A DNA stretch of 64,000 nucleotides from Microbulbifer sp. YPW16 (GCF_021290385.1 NZ_CP089928.1:1472501-1536500), one strand, 5' to 3'. Counted from the stretch's first letter, positions 10,469 to 20,176 are shown. Notes: generated from the sequence alone by a model not told the origin. Numbers and translations are program-made.

Positions 10469-12019
10469 TTAACGCCGAAACATTTTCAGCATGCGGTAGG
10501 TAACAAAGAACCCACCAAAGATATTGATGCTGGCCACGAGCACTGCAACGAACGCCAGCAATGTCACCAGGCCCGAGCCCGTAGCCCCCACCTGCAACAG
10601 CGCACCGACAACGACAATGCCGGAAATGGCATTGGTAACACTCATCAGGGGTGTGTGCAGGGCATGGGTAACATTCCAGATCACCTGCCAGCCGACGAAA
10701 ATGGCCAGCACAAAAACCGTAAAGTGCGAGACAAAGTCAGCTGGAGCCACCCGACCAAGCCAGAGCAGCAGGGCCCCGGCAATGGCCCAGAAGGCCAGGA
10801 TCGACAGCGGCGACGTTTTCTTCGGCGCCTTGGCTTCCGGTTTCGGTGCGGCTTCCGCGGACTTTTCCGGGGCAGGCTTGGGCTGCACAGAAACCTTGGG
10901 AGCGGGTGGTGGCCAGGTAATTTCCCCTTCGCGAACCACCGTGGCACCGCGAATCACTTCATCCTCGAAATCGATATTGATCTCGCCATCCTTCTCCGGC
11001 GCCAGCTCAGCCAGCAGGTGGGTCAGGTTGGTGGAGTAAAGCTTTGAGGACTGGGTGGCGGCCCGGCTCGGCAGGTTGGTGTAACCGATGATGGTTACAC
11101 CGCTTTTCACCACCTTTTCGTCTTTTTCGGTGTAATCGCAGTTGCCACCCATTTCCGCGGCGAGGTCCACCACGACAGAGCCCTCCGGCATGCTGTCGAC
11201 CATGTCCGCCAGCCATAATTTCGGTGCCGGCTTGCCCGGGATCAGGGCGGTGGTGATAACAATATCCACTTCTTTCGCCTGCTCACGGAACAGGGCCATC
11301 TCGGCATCGATAAATGCCTGGGACATTTCCTTGGCATAGCCACCCTGGCCAGAACCCTCCTCTTCGATCTCCACAGTAAGGAAATCGGCACCCATGGATT
11401 CTACCTGCTCGCGCACTTCTGCACGGGTATCGAACGCACGGACCATGGCGCCCATACTTTTGGCGGTACCAATCGCGGACAGGCCCGCGACACCGGCACC
11501 GATCACCAGCACCTTGGCCGGCGGGATTTTACCGGCAGCGGTGATCTGGCCGGTAAAGAAGCGCCCGAAGTTATGCGCCGCCTCGATCACAGCCCGGTAA
11601 CCGGCGATATTTGCCATGGAGCTCAGCGCATCCATTTTCTGCGCGCGGGAGATACGCGGTACCGACTCCACCGCCAGGGCATTGATATTCTTTGCCGCAA
11701 GCTTCTCCAGCAACTCTTCACTCTGAGCCGGCTTGAGGAATGCGACCAGGGTAGCGCCAGAGGGAATCAACTCTATTTCTTCATCGGTGGGCGCCTGGAC
11801 CTTGAACACCAGGCCCGCATCTTTCAGGCAGGCCGCGGCGTCCTCACGGATTTCCGCACCAGCCTCCCGGTAAGCTTCGTCTGCAAAGCTTGCGGCAGCG
11901 CCAGCCCCTTTCTCGATAACGACGGAAAAACCCAGATCCTGCATGCGCCGCACGCTCTCCGGCGTGGCCGCAACCCGCGCCTCCCCCGGAGCGGATTCTT
12001 TTGGTATGGCTATGATCAA
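10469..12019 (-). CDS. pntA: NAD(P) transhydrogenase subunit alpha
   Basis: Subunit carrying the NAD(H)-binding domain I and part of the membrane domain of transhydrogenase. It is a single 516-residue chain as in E. coli: an alanine-dehydrogenase-like part with [17 protein letters not shown] for NAD, an Ala/Pro/Lys-rich linker at about 400-430, then four membrane helices. I place the start at a TTG at 12019 ([16 protein letters not shown]) behind the ribosome site GAGGGAG; the in-frame extension upstream has no homology. It precedes pntB. Confidence 0.95.
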   Translation of the reverse strand: MIIAIPKESAPGEARVAATPESVRRMQDLGFSVVIEKGAGAAASFADEAYREAGAEIREDAAACLKDAGLVFKVQAPTDEEIELIPSGATLVAFLKPAQSEELLEKLAAKNINALAVESVPRISRAQKMDALSSMANIAGYRAVIEAAHNFGRFFTGQITAAGKIPPAKVLVIGAGVAGLSAIGTAKSMGAMVRAFDTRAEVREQVESMGADFLTVEIEEEGSGQGGYAKEMSQAFIDAEMALFREQAKEVDIVITTALIPGKPAPKLWLADMVDSMPEGSVVVDLAAEMGGNCDYTEKDEKVVKSGVTIIGYTNLPSRAATQSSKLYSTNLTHLLAELAPEKDGEINIDFEDEVIRGATVVREGEITWPPPAPKVSVQPKPAPEKSAEAAPKPEAKAPKKTSPLSILAFWAIAGALLLWLGRVAPADFVSHFTVFVLAIFVGWQVIWNVTHALHTPLMSVTNAISGIVVVGALLQVGATGSGLVTLLAFVAVLVASINIFGGFFVTYRMLKMFRR

Positions 12020-12492
12020 CGCGTTACTCCCTCTGTCATTGTTATGAAAACACCAGGTCGACCAGCTGGCTCGCCGTGGCACACACGAAATGCAGTTCCA
12101 TGGGTAACCAAATGGCCTGCCTGGGGACATCGCTGGAATCGATTCTAACCACGGGGGGAAATTTATGAAAACAAAAGAGACTGAAGCCCGGTATCAACGG
12201 GATCAATAGTGGCCATAAAAAAAGGGTTATGGGAAAAACCACTACCAGAATCAATCATTGCAATTGATATTCAACGCCATAATCGCCTCTACCCTACTGG
12301 CAAAAGCGGTATTTTCCCCAGTCAACAAGGGTATAGCGATTATTCCTAAGGTTGAAAAACTGGCTGGGAAAATATACCCGCCGCTTTCTTTGCTGCAGAA
12401 ATGGCGTCATTTACGACGCAACGGTAGCCTCACATTCAGGTGCCATTGGCGAGCTTTCTATCATTTCTTGCCATTCCATTACAGCCAATTTG
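12020..12492. other. Intergenic region pntA/moaE, no gene seen
   Basis: The stretch is visibly A+T-richer than its neighbours and must hold the promoter of pntAB on the minus strand. A 14-codon ATG frame at about 12164 behind a GGGG run is too short to call. I see no terminator with a clear T run and no conserved motif. Confidence 0.6.
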
Positions 12493-12954
12493 TCAGCGCC
12501 ACTTCTCCAGGGCCTCGTGATCACTGGCACGAGATTCCACCCACCGCGCCCTACCGCTGCCACTTTCCTTTTTCCAGAAAGGTGCTTCGGTCTTTAGCAG
12601 GTCGATGATATAGCCACATGCATCCAGGGCCGACTGGCGGTGGGGGGCGGTCACCCCCACAAATACAATATCGTCACCGGGAACCAGTTGGCCCACCCGA
12701 TGCAGGATCCGCACCCGCCCCAGGGACCAGCGTTCCAGCGCACGCTGCCCGATATCCGCCAGTACCTTCTCCGTCATTCCCGGGTAGTACTCCAGTGCCA
12801 GTGCCGTGACCGGGTCCCCGCTGTTGAAATCACGCACCGAACCGACGAATATCGTCGTGGCGCCGTCACTGTGATTGTCCGCACGCAAGAGCCCGAACTC
12901 GGCGCCGGTATCAAATTCGTGCTCCTGTACCCTGACTTCAACCGACACCGTCAC
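12493..12954 (-). CDS. moaE: Molybdopterin synthase catalytic subunit
   Basis: Large subunit of molybdopterin synthase, which inserts two sulfurs into cyclic pyranopterin phosphate using MoaD thiocarboxylate. The 153-residue product has the family's FVGSVRDFN, LEYYPGM, RVGQLVPGD and HRQSALDACGYIIDLLKTEAPFWKKE-type block with the catalytic lysines (only part is quoted: IIDLLKTEAPFWKKE). The start GTG at 12954 overlaps the moaD stop by four bases (GTGA); a second GTG at 12948 is possible. It is the last gene of the moaA-mobA-moaB-moaC-moaD-moaE operon. Confidence 0.94.
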   Translation of the reverse strand: MTVSVEVRVQEHEFDTGAEFGLLRADNHSDGATTIFVGSVRDFNSGDPVTALALEYYPGMTEKVLADIGQRALERWSLGRVRILHRVGQLVPGDDIVFVGVTAPHRQSALDACGYIIDLLKTEAPFWKKESGSGRARWVESRASDHEALEKWR

Positions 12955-13199
12955 CCCCCGGTCACCGGTGGGAAGAAAGCCACTTCGTCCCCGGCTTTCA
13001 CCGTGCTCGAGTCCCCGGCCAGGGCCTGGTTGAGGGCCACCTGCAGGTTCCCGCGGCCGAGCGCGACCGCCCACTTTTCCCCGCGCTGCTGCAGGGCTGC
13101 CCTGACCTGGCTGATGTCACCCATGCCAGCCACGGGAAGCTCCAGCTGCTCGCAACCCAGCTCTTCCCGCAGGCTGGCAAAAAAAAGTATGCGAATCAC
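12951..13199 (-). CDS. moaD: Molybdopterin synthase sulfur carrier subunit
   Basis: Ubiquitin-like sulfur carrier of 82 residues that ends in the required Gly-Gly (PPVTGG), which is adenylated and thiocarboxylated to donate sulfur to MoaE. The start is a GTG at 13199 overlapping the moaC stop codon by four bases and preceded by GGAGGAG. The N-terminus [15 protein letters not shown] matches the beta-grasp fold opening. Four-base overlaps on both sides imply translational coupling, suiting a fixed MoaD:MoaE ratio. Confidence 0.95.
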   Translation of the reverse strand: MIRILFFASLREELGCEQLELPVAGMGDISQVRAALQQRGEKWAVALGRGNLQVALNQALAGDSSTVKAGDEVAFFPPVTGG

Positions 13200-13714
13200 C
13201 AGTGCTCCTCCGCGGTTGCCAGTCCGGGTTCCGCATCACCCTGTGGTGACGTCCAGTGTCCATGTTTGCCCCCGGATTTCTCCAGCAGGTGGATATTGCC
13301 GATGGCAATGGCCGGATCGACCGCTTTGCACATATCATAAATGGTCAGTGCCGCCATCGATGCTGCGGTCAGGGCTTCCATTTCCACCCCGGTGCGCCCC
13401 GCCAGCCGGCAGAAGCTGCGGATACGGACAGAGCAATGATCCGGGTCCAACGCAAACTCCACCTGGACCTTGCTCAGCGCCAGCGGATGACACAGGGGAA
13501 TCAGGTCGGCGGTTTTTTTCGCCGCCTGGATGCCGGCAATGCGTGCCACCGAGAGCACGTCACCCTTGCGGTTATTACCCTCCGCCAGCTGCCGAAAGGC
13601 CGCCTCACTCATGCGTACTTCTGCAGCGGCACGGGCGCCCCGGTCGGTTACCGACTTGTCAGTGACGTCGACCATGCTGGCTTCACCGCGCTGGTTCAGG
13701 TGCGTCAATTCCAT
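13196..13714 (-). CDS. moaC: Cyclic pyranopterin monophosphate synthase
   Basis: Acts after MoaA to convert 3',8-cyclo-GTP to cyclic pyranopterin monophosphate, the first stable molybdenum-cofactor intermediate. The 172-residue product begins [20 protein letters not shown] and carries [20 protein letters not shown] with the conserved Lys/His, [11 protein letters not shown] and the KSGGK motif near the end. The C-terminus is about ten residues longer than in E. coli. It lies in the moa operon between moaB and moaD. Confidence 0.96.
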   Translation of the reverse strand: MELTHLNQRGEASMVDVTDKSVTDRGARAAAEVRMSEAAFRQLAEGNNRKGDVLSVARIAGIQAAKKTADLIPLCHPLALSKVQVEFALDPDHCSVRIRSFCRLAGRTGVEMEALTAASMAALTIYDMCKAVDPAIAIGNIHLLEKSGGKHGHWTSPQGDAEPGLATAEEHW

Positions 13715-13718
13715 GCGC

Positions 13719-14249
13719 TTACCCTCGCTGCAGGTGCGTTACAAAGTTGCAGGGCCGGAAATTGGAATCCAGCTGCTGGCAGAGTATCTGCTCCCACGCG
13801 GTACGGCAGGCACCGGTGGAACCAGGCACACAGCACACCAGTGTGTTATTGGCCAGGCCCGCCAGTGCGCGGGACTGGATTGTGGAGGAACCGATCTCCT
13901 GCAGCGACACTGCACGGAACAGTTCCCCGAACCCCTCAACCTGCTTGTCGAACAACGGCTGCAGGGCCTCCGGGGTGGAGTCGCGACCACTGAAACCGGT
14001 ACCACCAGTGGTTAGCACCACCTGGACGGCGGGATCCGCTATCCACAGGGAAACCTGGGCCCGCAACTGGTAGACATCATCCGGGACGATCTTTCGCTCC
14101 ATCAGGTTATGGCCTGCGGCGCGCAGTACCTCGGCCAGGTACTGGCCCGAGGTATCCGTGTCCCCGGTGCGGGTATCAGATACGGTCAGCACTGCCACAT
14201 TGAGCGGCACGGGTACCGTTGCGGTAGTTTCGTTGGTGTGATCAGTCAT
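13719..14249 (-). CDS. moaB: Molybdenum cofactor biosynthesis protein MoaB
   Basis: MoaB/MogA-family protein of the MPT-binding fold; MogA homologues adenylylate molybdopterin, while the exact role of MoaB is less sure. Motifs are [34 protein letters not shown] and the C-terminal [14 protein letters not shown]. The start ATG at 14249 (MTDHTNET) follows AGGAGAG and gives 176 residues; it overlaps the mobA stop by eight bases. No separate mogA is seen in the window, so this may supply that activity. Confidence 0.92.
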   Translation of the reverse strand: MTDHTNETTATVPVPLNVAVLTVSDTRTGDTDTSGQYLAEVLRAAGHNLMERKIVPDDVYQLRAQVSLWIADPAVQVVLTTGGTGFSGRDSTPEALQPLFDKQVEGFGELFRAVSLQEIGSSTIQSRALAGLANNTLVCCVPGSTGACRTAWEQILCQQLDSNFRPCNFVTHLQRG

Positions 14250-14916
14250 GGATACTCTCCTGTAATTCTCGCCCACGGCCGGGGATCCCTGTTTGCGGAG
14301 ATCCCAGGATACGCAGCAGCCGGCTGAATTCAGCCGGGCAATTAACATTCATTTGCCAGCCACTCTCCCCCACCGGTAACTCTGTACCGCCGAGCTGGTG
14401 AACCAGCTGTCGCAGGGAGGCGTCCCCCCGGCCGGCGGAGACATCCCGCAGGTAATCCCGGGCGTTATCGTCGAGGCGCAGCCACAGCGGCAGCCACAGG
14501 CGCTCATAACAGAGTGCACGGGCACCGTTCCCAACACCTGCACGGCACAGGGCTGCCAGCGGGGCCACTGTCAACAGCGGCATGTCGACGGGGACAGCGA
14601 GGATTGCCGGCGGTCCCGCGCCCCCAGCGGCCGGTTCCAGCACCCCGGCCAGATCCTCGGCAATCGCATGCAGCCCACTGACCGGTCCCCGCGACGAACC
14701 GATATCCGCCACCCCGCCCCAGGCTGCCCCACTGACCCTGGTAGCCAGCCAGCGAGCGGGAAACTGCCGGCGCAACTCCTCCAGATGCCCCACCGCACGC
14801 TCTAACAGCGTTTCTCCGCCGGGCAGCACCATCGCCGCCTTGTCCTGCCCCATGCGACGGGACCCTCCGCCAGCCAGCACCACGGGGCAGATAATACTGG
14901 TACGTGTATCGGCCAC
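14242..14916 (-). CDS. mobA: Molybdenum cofactor guanylyltransferase
   Basis: Transfers GMP from GTP to Mo-molybdopterin, making the bis-MGD cofactor used by DMSO-reductase-family enzymes such as NasA in this window. The 224-residue protein has the nucleotidyl-transferase signature LAGGGSRRMGQDKA at the N-terminus, a GPVSGLHA motif and the metal-binding VPVDMPLL. It lies two bases after moaA and overlaps moaB by eight, so it is embedded in the operon. No mobB is seen. Confidence 0.93.
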   Translation of the reverse strand: MADTRTSIICPVVLAGGGSRRMGQDKAAMVLPGGETLLERAVGHLEELRRQFPARWLATRVSGAAWGGVADIGSSRGPVSGLHAIAEDLAGVLEPAAGGAGPPAILAVPVDMPLLTVAPLAALCRAGVGNGARALCYERLWLPLWLRLDDNARDYLRDVSAGRGDASLRQLVHQLGGTELPVGESGWQMNVNCPAEFSRLLRILGSPQTGIPGRGRELQESIHD

Positions 14917-14918
14917 GA

Positions 14919-15887
14919 TCAGCCCCCCAGCATTGACAGGTTACGGGTTGCGCCGACCTGTTCCTGCTGCAGGTAGTGGCTCGGTTCCTTGGCACCGATT
15001 TCCCGGCGGATCCTCTCCGCAAGGGCAGCACTGTCGCCGGCAGCAATTTCGGGATAGAGGTCAATGCCGTGCTCGGCGAACAGGCACAGGTGCAGGCGGC
15101 CCTGGGCGGACACCCGCAGCCGATTGCAGCTATCGCAGAAATCTTCGCTATACGGGGTAATAAAACCGATACGGCCGAGGTAATCCGGGTGACGATATTC
15201 GCGGGCAGGCCCGGCATCCCGTGGCCGCTCTACCAGTTGCCAGCCATCCCGCACCAGTTCCCGCTCCACGGCGTCACCACGAATATGGTTGCTGGCAAAA
15301 AACTCGCGATTGTCACCGGTGCGCATCAACTCGATAAACCGCAATGTCACCGGCGTATGCCGCAGCCAGCCCAGGAACTCACGCAGGCGCCGGTCGGCGC
15401 CGCCCTGCAGCAACATGGCGTTCACCTTTACTTCAAGCCCCAGCGCCCGGGCCTGCTCGATACCGCGCAGTACCCTCGGCAGGCAGTCATGCCCGGTAAA
15501 ATCGGCAAACTCCGCCGGGTCCAGCGTGTCGATGCTGATATTCAGCTGGTCGAGGCCGGCGTCACACCACTGGCCGATCACCCGTGGCAGCTTGTAGCCG
15601 TTGCTGGTCACCGCGACCCGGCGGATACCCGGGGTGGCCTTGGTGGCGGCAATGATTTCCGGGAGGTCTGCACGCAGGGAGGGCTCACCCCCGGTCAGCC
15701 GCACTTTCTGCGTACCGAGGCTGGCAAACGCGCGCACCACGGTCGATATCTCCGCAGTGCCCAGGTGGGGGGAATTGTCCGTCGCCTGGTACCCATCGGG
15801 CAGGCAATAGTCGCAACGGAAGTTGCAGACATCTGTGACGGACAGCCGCAGGTAATAGAACCTGCGCCCATGGTTGTCTGTAAGCAT
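14919..15887 (-). CDS. moaA: GTP 3',8-cyclase (radical SAM)
   Basis: Radical SAM enzyme that starts molybdenum-cofactor synthesis by cyclising GTP. The N-terminal [4Fe-4S] motif CNFRCDYC (Cys-x3-Cys-x2-Cys) and a second C-terminal cluster motif CDSCNRL...CLF are present, and the protein ends in the conserved Gly-Gly (SMLGG) needed for activity. The ATG at 15887 (MLTDNHGRRFYYLRL) follows an AAAGG site and gives 322 residues. It is the first gene of the six-gene moa operon. A 23-bp imperfect hairpin (15909-15931) lies just upstream of the ribosome site. Confidence 0.95.
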   Translation of the reverse strand: MLTDNHGRRFYYLRLSVTDVCNFRCDYCLPDGYQATDNSPHLGTAEISTVVRAFASLGTQKVRLTGGEPSLRADLPEIIAATKATPGIRRVAVTSNGYKLPRVIGQWCDAGLDQLNISIDTLDPAEFADFTGHDCLPRVLRGIEQARALGLEVKVNAMLLQGGADRRLREFLGWLRHTPVTLRFIELMRTGDNREFFASNHIRGDAVERELVRDGWQLVERPRDAGPAREYRHPDYLGRIGFITPYSEDFCDSCNRLRVSAQGRLHLCLFAEHGIDLYPEIAAGDSAALAERIRREIGAKEPSHYLQQEQVGATRNLSMLGG

Positions 15888-16446
15888 CAAACGCCTTTCC
15901 AAGTCAGCGAGCCCGCAGGGATTGCAGGCTCTCGGGAGGCCGGAGGATTTCTCCGCCGACCCTGGTGGCCCGGCCAGTGTGGAAGTTCCGCCAACTGGTG
16001 GCCACGGCCCGACTCCCCTATCCAGCCCCGGTACTCATGGGCTGGGCCGGACTTAGGGAAACGGGCTCGGTGTTTGTGATCGGTATCAGTGGTTTTATTG
16101 TCCTGCTCGGGACGCTCTCTCCTGTCAGGATTGTTTCTGTTTCCGGAAAAGGCGCTCCCGAAGTAAATATTCCCAACAAAAGGAAATATCCGGTTTCTTC
16201 GATTTACCTCTCCCGGCGAATTCACGGGGTGCCGGCAATTCCACAGGCAGCCACCCGATCCATAGCACGCAAGCTTTATGCCATAGATCGGCCAGGCCCG
16301 GCCAGCCGAGTGGCGCCCCAATACCCGCACAAAGCGAACTTGCCTGTTACGGTATCCCCGGCGCGCATCTGCGAGTGCCCACTCCCGGGTCACCGCACGC
16401 GCCATACCGGACGGCTCGCACCAAAAAAACACTTTGCAGGCAGGCT
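15888..16446. other. Intergenic region upstream of moaA, no gene seen
   Basis: This is the left part of the 0.86-kb gap between divergent moaA and nasT. Directly upstream of moaA (minus strand) a stem GAGCC-x-GCA / TGC-x-GGCTC at 15909-15931 could influence translation. Open frames on both strands here lack ribosome sites and any family likeness. The composition resembles the genome, with no repeats beyond weak palindromes. Confidence 0.5.
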
Positions 16447-16463
16447 GGCACCAAAACGGCGCA
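16447..16463 (+). promoter_or_regulatory. Candidate NtrC binding site upstream of nasT
   Basis: GGCACC-AAAAC-GGCGCA fits the NtrC operator pattern TGCACC-N5-GGTGCA with one mismatch per half. The same 16-base core recurs exactly upstream of nirD at 24711. It lies about 75 bases upstream of a sigma-54-like element at 16538 and about 200 bases upstream of a stronger one at 16660. Confidence 0.6.
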
Positions 16464-16576
16464 AACTGCCCCGGGCCAATACCCAAAATAGCACGGGGCT
16501 TCACGCACGGACCATGGCATTTAGTGCTTTGCCTTAATTGGTATGATTCTTGATTGCCAATACCACAGGCAACGGG

Positions 16577-16612
16577 GCCCGGCGATAACAGGATTTATCG
16601 CCGGGCTTTTTT
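16577..16612 (+). terminator. Intrinsic terminator upstream of the nasT promoter
   Basis: An 11-bp perfect stem GCCCGGCGATA / TATCGCCGGGC with an 8-base loop is followed by six T on the plus strand. It lies upstream of the main nasT promoter and downstream of a weak sigma-54-like sequence (16538-16554). No gene precedes it on this strand, so it may end a short unannotated transcript. Confidence 0.8.
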
Positions 16613-16659
16613 GTGGGCGCCTGCCCGGCCCAGCCTCCCGCAGTAACAGCCGGTGCGGT

Positions 16660-16676
16660 CTGGCACTGCGCTTGCA
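16660..16676 (+). promoter_or_regulatory. Sigma-54 promoter of nasT-nasS
   Basis: CTGGCAC-N5-TTGCA matches the -24/-12 consensus YTGGCACGN4TTGCW at all key positions, including GG and GC spaced by ten bases. The start site would be near 16687, about 60 bases before nasT. Sigma-54 dependence fits nitrogen control by NtrC. Confidence 0.75.
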
Positions 16677-16746
16677 CCGATTTAACCAGTGACACCCGGA
16701 ACCAGAAAGACTCAAGCGACAAGACGGTGAGACAACAGCAGGTCCA

Positions 16747-17331
16747 ATGAACGAACCCCTTGGCATCATGCTGGTCGACGACCAGCCAGAACGAGCAGAA
16801 ATGGTCTGCCGGCAGCTCCGCGCTGCCGGTTACCGCCTGCTCGTGCACCTGAATAGTGCTGCCGGCCTGCTGCAACAGGTGGATAACCATCGTCCGGATA
16901 TTGTCCTGATCGATATTGAGTCACCGGACCGGGATATCCTGGAGAGCCTGTCGATCATCAATCGACAGAACCCCACCCCGGTGGCCATGTTCTCCGCCCG
17001 CGGGGGCGCTGACTTTATTACCAGTGCTGTGGAGGCCGGAGTCAGTGCCTATATGGCCGAGGGACTGAGTGCCGAACGCGTGACACCGGCGATCGAGATC
17101 GCCATGGCGCAGTTTCGCAGCTACCAGCAGTTGCGCGCATCCCTGGAGCGGACCCAGCAACAACTGCATGAACGCAAGACCATCGAGCGTGCCAAGGGCC
17201 TGCTGATGGCAAGGAAAAACCTCGATGAACAGGCGGCTCACAAGACCCTGCGCAACCTGGCCATGAACAGCAACTCCACCATGCTCGCGGTGGCGGAACA
17301 GATCATTAACCACTTACAGTCCCAGTCATGA
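16747..17331 (+). CDS. nasT: Nitrate-responsive ANTAR antiterminator NasT
   Basis: A 194-residue response-regulator-like protein: a receiver-type domain (residues 1-120, MLVDDQPERA and the phosphorylatable-type Asp in VLIDIESPD) followed by a helical linker and a C-terminal ANTAR RNA-binding domain (about 135-190, ERTQQQLHERKTIERAKGLLMARKNLDEQ, here cited in part). In Azotobacter and Pseudomonas NasT binds nirB leader RNA and prevents termination, and NasS holds it inactive without nitrate. nasS overlaps by four bases. Expected targets here are the leaders at 18445 and possibly 22039. Confidence 0.92.
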   Translation: MNEPLGIMLVDDQPERAEMVCRQLRAAGYRLLVHLNSAAGLLQQVDNHRPDIVLIDIESPDRDILESLSIINRQNPTPVAMFSARGGADFITSAVEAGVSAYMAEGLSAERVTPAIEIAMAQFRSYQQLRASLERTQQQLHERKTIERAKGLLMARKNLDEQAAHKTLRNLAMNSNSTMLAVAEQIINHLQSQS

Positions 17332-18398
17332 CCCCAGCCTCACCACTGCACCTGGAAAAGCGACATATCAAACTGCTGTACCTGCGGCTGACCGACAGCG
17401 CGCCGCTGGTAGTAGCGCAGGAGGAGGGATTTTTTGCCCGGTTTGGCCTGACGGTGGAACTGCAGCGGGAAACCTCCTGGGCGACTCTGCGTGATCGCCT
17501 GATCAGCGGCGTCGCCGATGGTGCAGCCATGCTCGCCCCCATGCCGCTGACCCTGTCACAGGCCCTGCCCCAGTGCGAGGAGCAACTACTGACCGGCCTG
17601 ATCCTGAGTTGCAATGGCAACGCCATTACGCTTTCGCAGAACCTTTTCGAGTCACTCGGACTGGGCAACGGTGGGGGCGATAGCAGCACCACCGGTGCGG
17701 CACTGCGGGACTACCTGCATGCACAGCCCGCGTCGGCCCCGCCATTGAAACTGGCGACGGTTTATCCCCACTCCAGCCACACGCTACAGCTGCGCCACTG
17801 GCTACGCCTGGCCGGTATCGATCCCGACCGGGACCTGCAGCTACATATCCTGCCGCCGGAACAGATGGTAACGGCACTGCAGCGGGGTGATATCGATGGT
17901 TACTGCGTGGGTGAACCCTGGAACACCATTGCCGCACAACGGGGACTGGGCGTAATCGTGGCAGCCTGCAATGCCCTGCTGCCGGCCATGCCGGAGAAAG
18001 TGCTTGCCGTTACTGCGGGCTGGCACACCAGGCACCCACAGACGCACCTGGCCCTGCGCGCCGCATTGCTGCAGGCCTGCACCTGGCTTGGCGACCGCGC
18101 CCAGCGACGTGATGCGGTGGCGCTGCTCGCGCAACAACACTACCTGGACCTGGATGCCGACAGCCTGGCCCCCTCACTGAATGACCAGCTGCACTGTCAA
18201 CATGGCCTGCCCCCGGCAGCCAATCCCGGCTGGCACCTGTTTGCGCACACCGACAGCGACTGCGGGCGCCCGACCCGGGAAAAGGCAACGCAACTGCTGG
18301 AGCTATGCGGCAAGTTCTCACCGGTGTCCCCGCAAGCTGCCGGGGCTTTCCGCGAGGAGCTGTACCAGCAGGTGCTGGATTATCTCGGCAAGCACTGA
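17328..18398 (+). CDS. nasS: Nitrate sensor NasS (NrtA-like)
   Basis: Periplasmic-binding-protein fold related to NrtA/SsuA but without any signal peptide, so cytoplasmic. It starts at an ATGA overlap with nasT (MTPASPLHLEKRHIKLLYLRL). Family motifs include LTDSAPLVVAQEEGFFARFGL, DGAAMLAPMPLTLS and GYCVGEPWN, and the 356-residue length is typical. Known NasS proteins sequester NasT and release it on binding nitrate or nitrite. The coupling with nasT fits a stoichiometric complex. Confidence 0.9.
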   Translation: MTPASPLHLEKRHIKLLYLRLTDSAPLVVAQEEGFFARFGLTVELQRETSWATLRDRLISGVADGAAMLAPMPLTLSQALPQCEEQLLTGLILSCNGNAITLSQNLFESLGLGNGGGDSSTTGAALRDYLHAQPASAPPLKLATVYPHSSHTLQLRHWLRLAGIDPDRDLQLHILPPEQMVTALQRGDIDGYCVGEPWNTIAAQRGLGVIVAACNALLPAMPEKVLAVTAGWHTRHPQTHLALRAALLQACTWLGDRAQRRDAVALLAQQHYLDLDADSLAPSLNDQLHCQHGLPPAANPGWHLFAHTDSDCGRPTREKATQLLELCGKFSPVSPQAAGAFREELYQQVLDYLGKH

Positions 18399-18444
18399 AC
18401 CCGGACAGCGTGCCCGGCAAATTGCACCGGCACCAGGAAATTAA

Positions 18445-18533
18445 AGCGGCGAATGCCGCTCACAGAGAAAACTAGAAACCTGGACAACGAAGTCCACCGG
18501 CCGCAGCCAAGGCTGCACCCGTGGGCTTTTTTT
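18445..18533 (+). promoter_or_regulatory. ANTAR-type attenuator in the narK leader
   Basis: Three elements occur in order. Hairpin 1 is AGCGGC-GAAT-GCCGCT (18445-18460). Hairpin 2 is TGGAC-AACGAA-GTCCA (18481-18496), whose hexaloop has A at 1 and G at 4, the signature bound by ANTAR proteins. A larger terminator stem GTCCACCGG (18492-18500) / CCCGTGGGC (18518-18526) is followed by seven T. The terminator shares GTCCA with hairpin 2, so they exclude each other. This is the geometry of NasR/NasT antitermination; function is inferred. Hairpin 1 lacks the A1/G4 loop. Confidence 0.7.
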
Positions 18534-18620
18534 ATGCCCGCGGCCGCGCGCGGTGTGCCATCGAGACCAGAGGATATCGACCGGCATGCCCGCATTGCAC
18601 AGCGATAAGAGGAAGCAACC

Positions 18621-20087
18621 ATGTCCAGCCAATCACTGAACCTGTTTTCATTCCGCGGGAATATACGGATTCTCCACCTCACCTGGGTGGCATTTTTCAT
18701 CAGTTTTTTTGCCTGGTTTAACCACGCGCCCCTGCTGATGGCAATCTCCGCTAGCCTGTCGTTAAGCCCCGGGCAGGTAAAGACGCTGCTGATACTGAAC
18801 GTGGCACTGACCATTCCCGCGCGTATCGTGATCGGAATGCTCACCGACCGCTATGGCCCACGCTTGACCTACTCCATACTGCTGGCAGTTGGCAGCATTC
18901 CCTGTTTTATTTTCGCCCTCGCTGACAGCTTCGTGCAGGCGGCCCTGGGCCGCCTGCTCCTCGGTTTTATCGGCGCTGGCTTTGTGGTGGGGATCCGCAT
19001 GGTTTCCGAATGGTTCCCGGCCCGACAGCTGGGCACGGCTGAGGGAATCTACGGCGGCTGGGGTAATTTCGGCTCGGCGGCGGCAGCCATAACCCTGCCC
19101 ACGATTGCCCTCCTGTTCGGCGGTGATGATGGCTGGCGCTACGCAATCGGCCTCACCGGCGTACTCGCGCTGGGATACAGCTTTGTGTACTACCGCAGTG
19201 TGACCGACACCCCCAAGGGATCGACTTACTTCAAGCCGCGCAGGATGGGCGGCATGGAGGTCACCAGCCGCGGCGACTTTGCCCTGCTGCTGGTGATGAA
19301 ACTGCCGCTGTACGCCGCCCTGGCCCTGCTCACCTGGAAGTTATCCCCCGCGGGGGTAGCCTTGCTGGACGGAACCTGGGCCAGCCTGGTCTATACGGCG
19401 CTGGTACTCCTCTATGTCCTGGACGCCCGCCGCTGCTGGGAAATCAACCGCGAGGTACTGCAGACACCACCGGCGCCCGCGCATCGATACCAGTTCAAGC
19501 AGGTCGCGATCCTCAACCTGCTCTATTTCGCCACCTTTGGCTCTGAGTTGGCGGTAGTCTCCATGCTACCGCTGTTTTTTTCCGAAACCTTCAGCCTCGA
19601 CCCGGTGCGGGCCGGGCTGCTGGCCTCCGGATACGCCTTCATGAACCTGGTGTCCCGCCCGGTGGGCGGCCTTTTCAGTGACAGGTTCGGTCGCCGGGCC
19701 ACGCTCCAGGTCCTGATACTGGGCCTGATGGCGGGTTACCTGGCGATGAGCCAGATCGACAGCACCTGGCCACTGCTACTGGCCGTGGCCGCCGCCATGG
19801 GCTGTTCCTTTTTCGTGCAGGCCGGTGAGGGTGCGGTCTTCGCCGTGGTGCCCCTGATCCAGCGGCGCCTTACCGGACAGATTGCCGGCATGACAGGCGC
19901 TTACGGCAATGTGGGGGCAGTGTTTTACCTGACGGTATTGAGCCTGGTTTCCTACGAAGCCTTCTTCCTGGTGATTGCCGCCACCGCGCTGGTGGGCTTT
20001 GCCGTGCTCCTGCTGATGGAGGAACCGCAGGGGCAGATGGCGGAAGTGCTGCCGGATGGCAGCGTCTCACTGATCGATGTGACCTGA
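18621..20087 (+). CDS. narK: Nitrate/nitrite transporter, MFS NNP family
   Basis: A 488-residue inner-membrane transporter with about 12 helices and the nitrate-nitrite-porter features: the motif region [34 protein letters not shown] in helix 5 and [11 protein letters not shown] in helix 11. A GAGGAAG ribosome site precedes the ATG. The cluster lacks an ABC nitrate importer, so this is probably the uptake step for assimilation. The transcript must pass the attenuator at 18492-18533. It corresponds to the NarK-type gene paired with nasA clusters in pseudomonads (often called nasA there). Confidence 0.9.
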   Translation: MSSQSLNLFSFRGNIRILHLTWVAFFISFFAWFNHAPLLMAISASLSLSPGQVKTLLILNVALTIPARIVIGMLTDRYGPRLTYSILLAVGSIPCFIFALADSFVQAALGRLLLGFIGAGFVVGIRMVSEWFPARQLGTAEGIYGGWGNFGSAAAAITLPTIALLFGGDDGWRYAIGLTGVLALGYSFVYYRSVTDTPKGSTYFKPRRMGGMEVTSRGDFALLLVMKLPLYAALALLTWKLSPAGVALLDGTWASLVYTALVLLYVLDARRCWEINREVLQTPPAPAHRYQFKQVAILNLLYFATFGSELAVVSMLPLFFSETFSLDPVRAGLLASGYAFMNLVSRPVGGLFSDRFGRRATLQVLILGLMAGYLAMSQIDSTWPLLLAVAAAMGCSFFVQAGEGAVFAVVPLIQRRLTGQIAGMTGAYGNVGAVFYLTVLSLVSYEAFFLVIAATALVGFAVLLLMEEPQGQMAEVLPDGSVSLIDVT

Positions 20088-20176
20088 ATACCATGCCTTC
20101 CGCGACCGACACGCACGTCCCGCAAGGCACAGACAGCCGAGCCAGGGCGGATGACAGGCGGCAGGAAGCGCTGGTC

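Noticed and set aside
15909..15931. Hairpin before moaA as a molybdenum-cofactor riboswitch
   Set aside because: Only one short stem is visible and I could not match the larger conserved core of the known motif; a covariance-model search would decide.
15965..16537. A 190-codon plus-strand frame between moaA and nasT
   Set aside because: Composition is not protein-like, there is no ribosome site, and it runs through the candidate NtrC box. Its minus-strand counterpart (15887-16504) is equally unconvincing.
18405..18436. Possible sigma-54 promoter for narK (TGCCCGG...TTGCA)
   Set aside because: The -12 block is good but the -24 lacks GG, so read-through from nasTS controlled by the attenuator is the simpler model.
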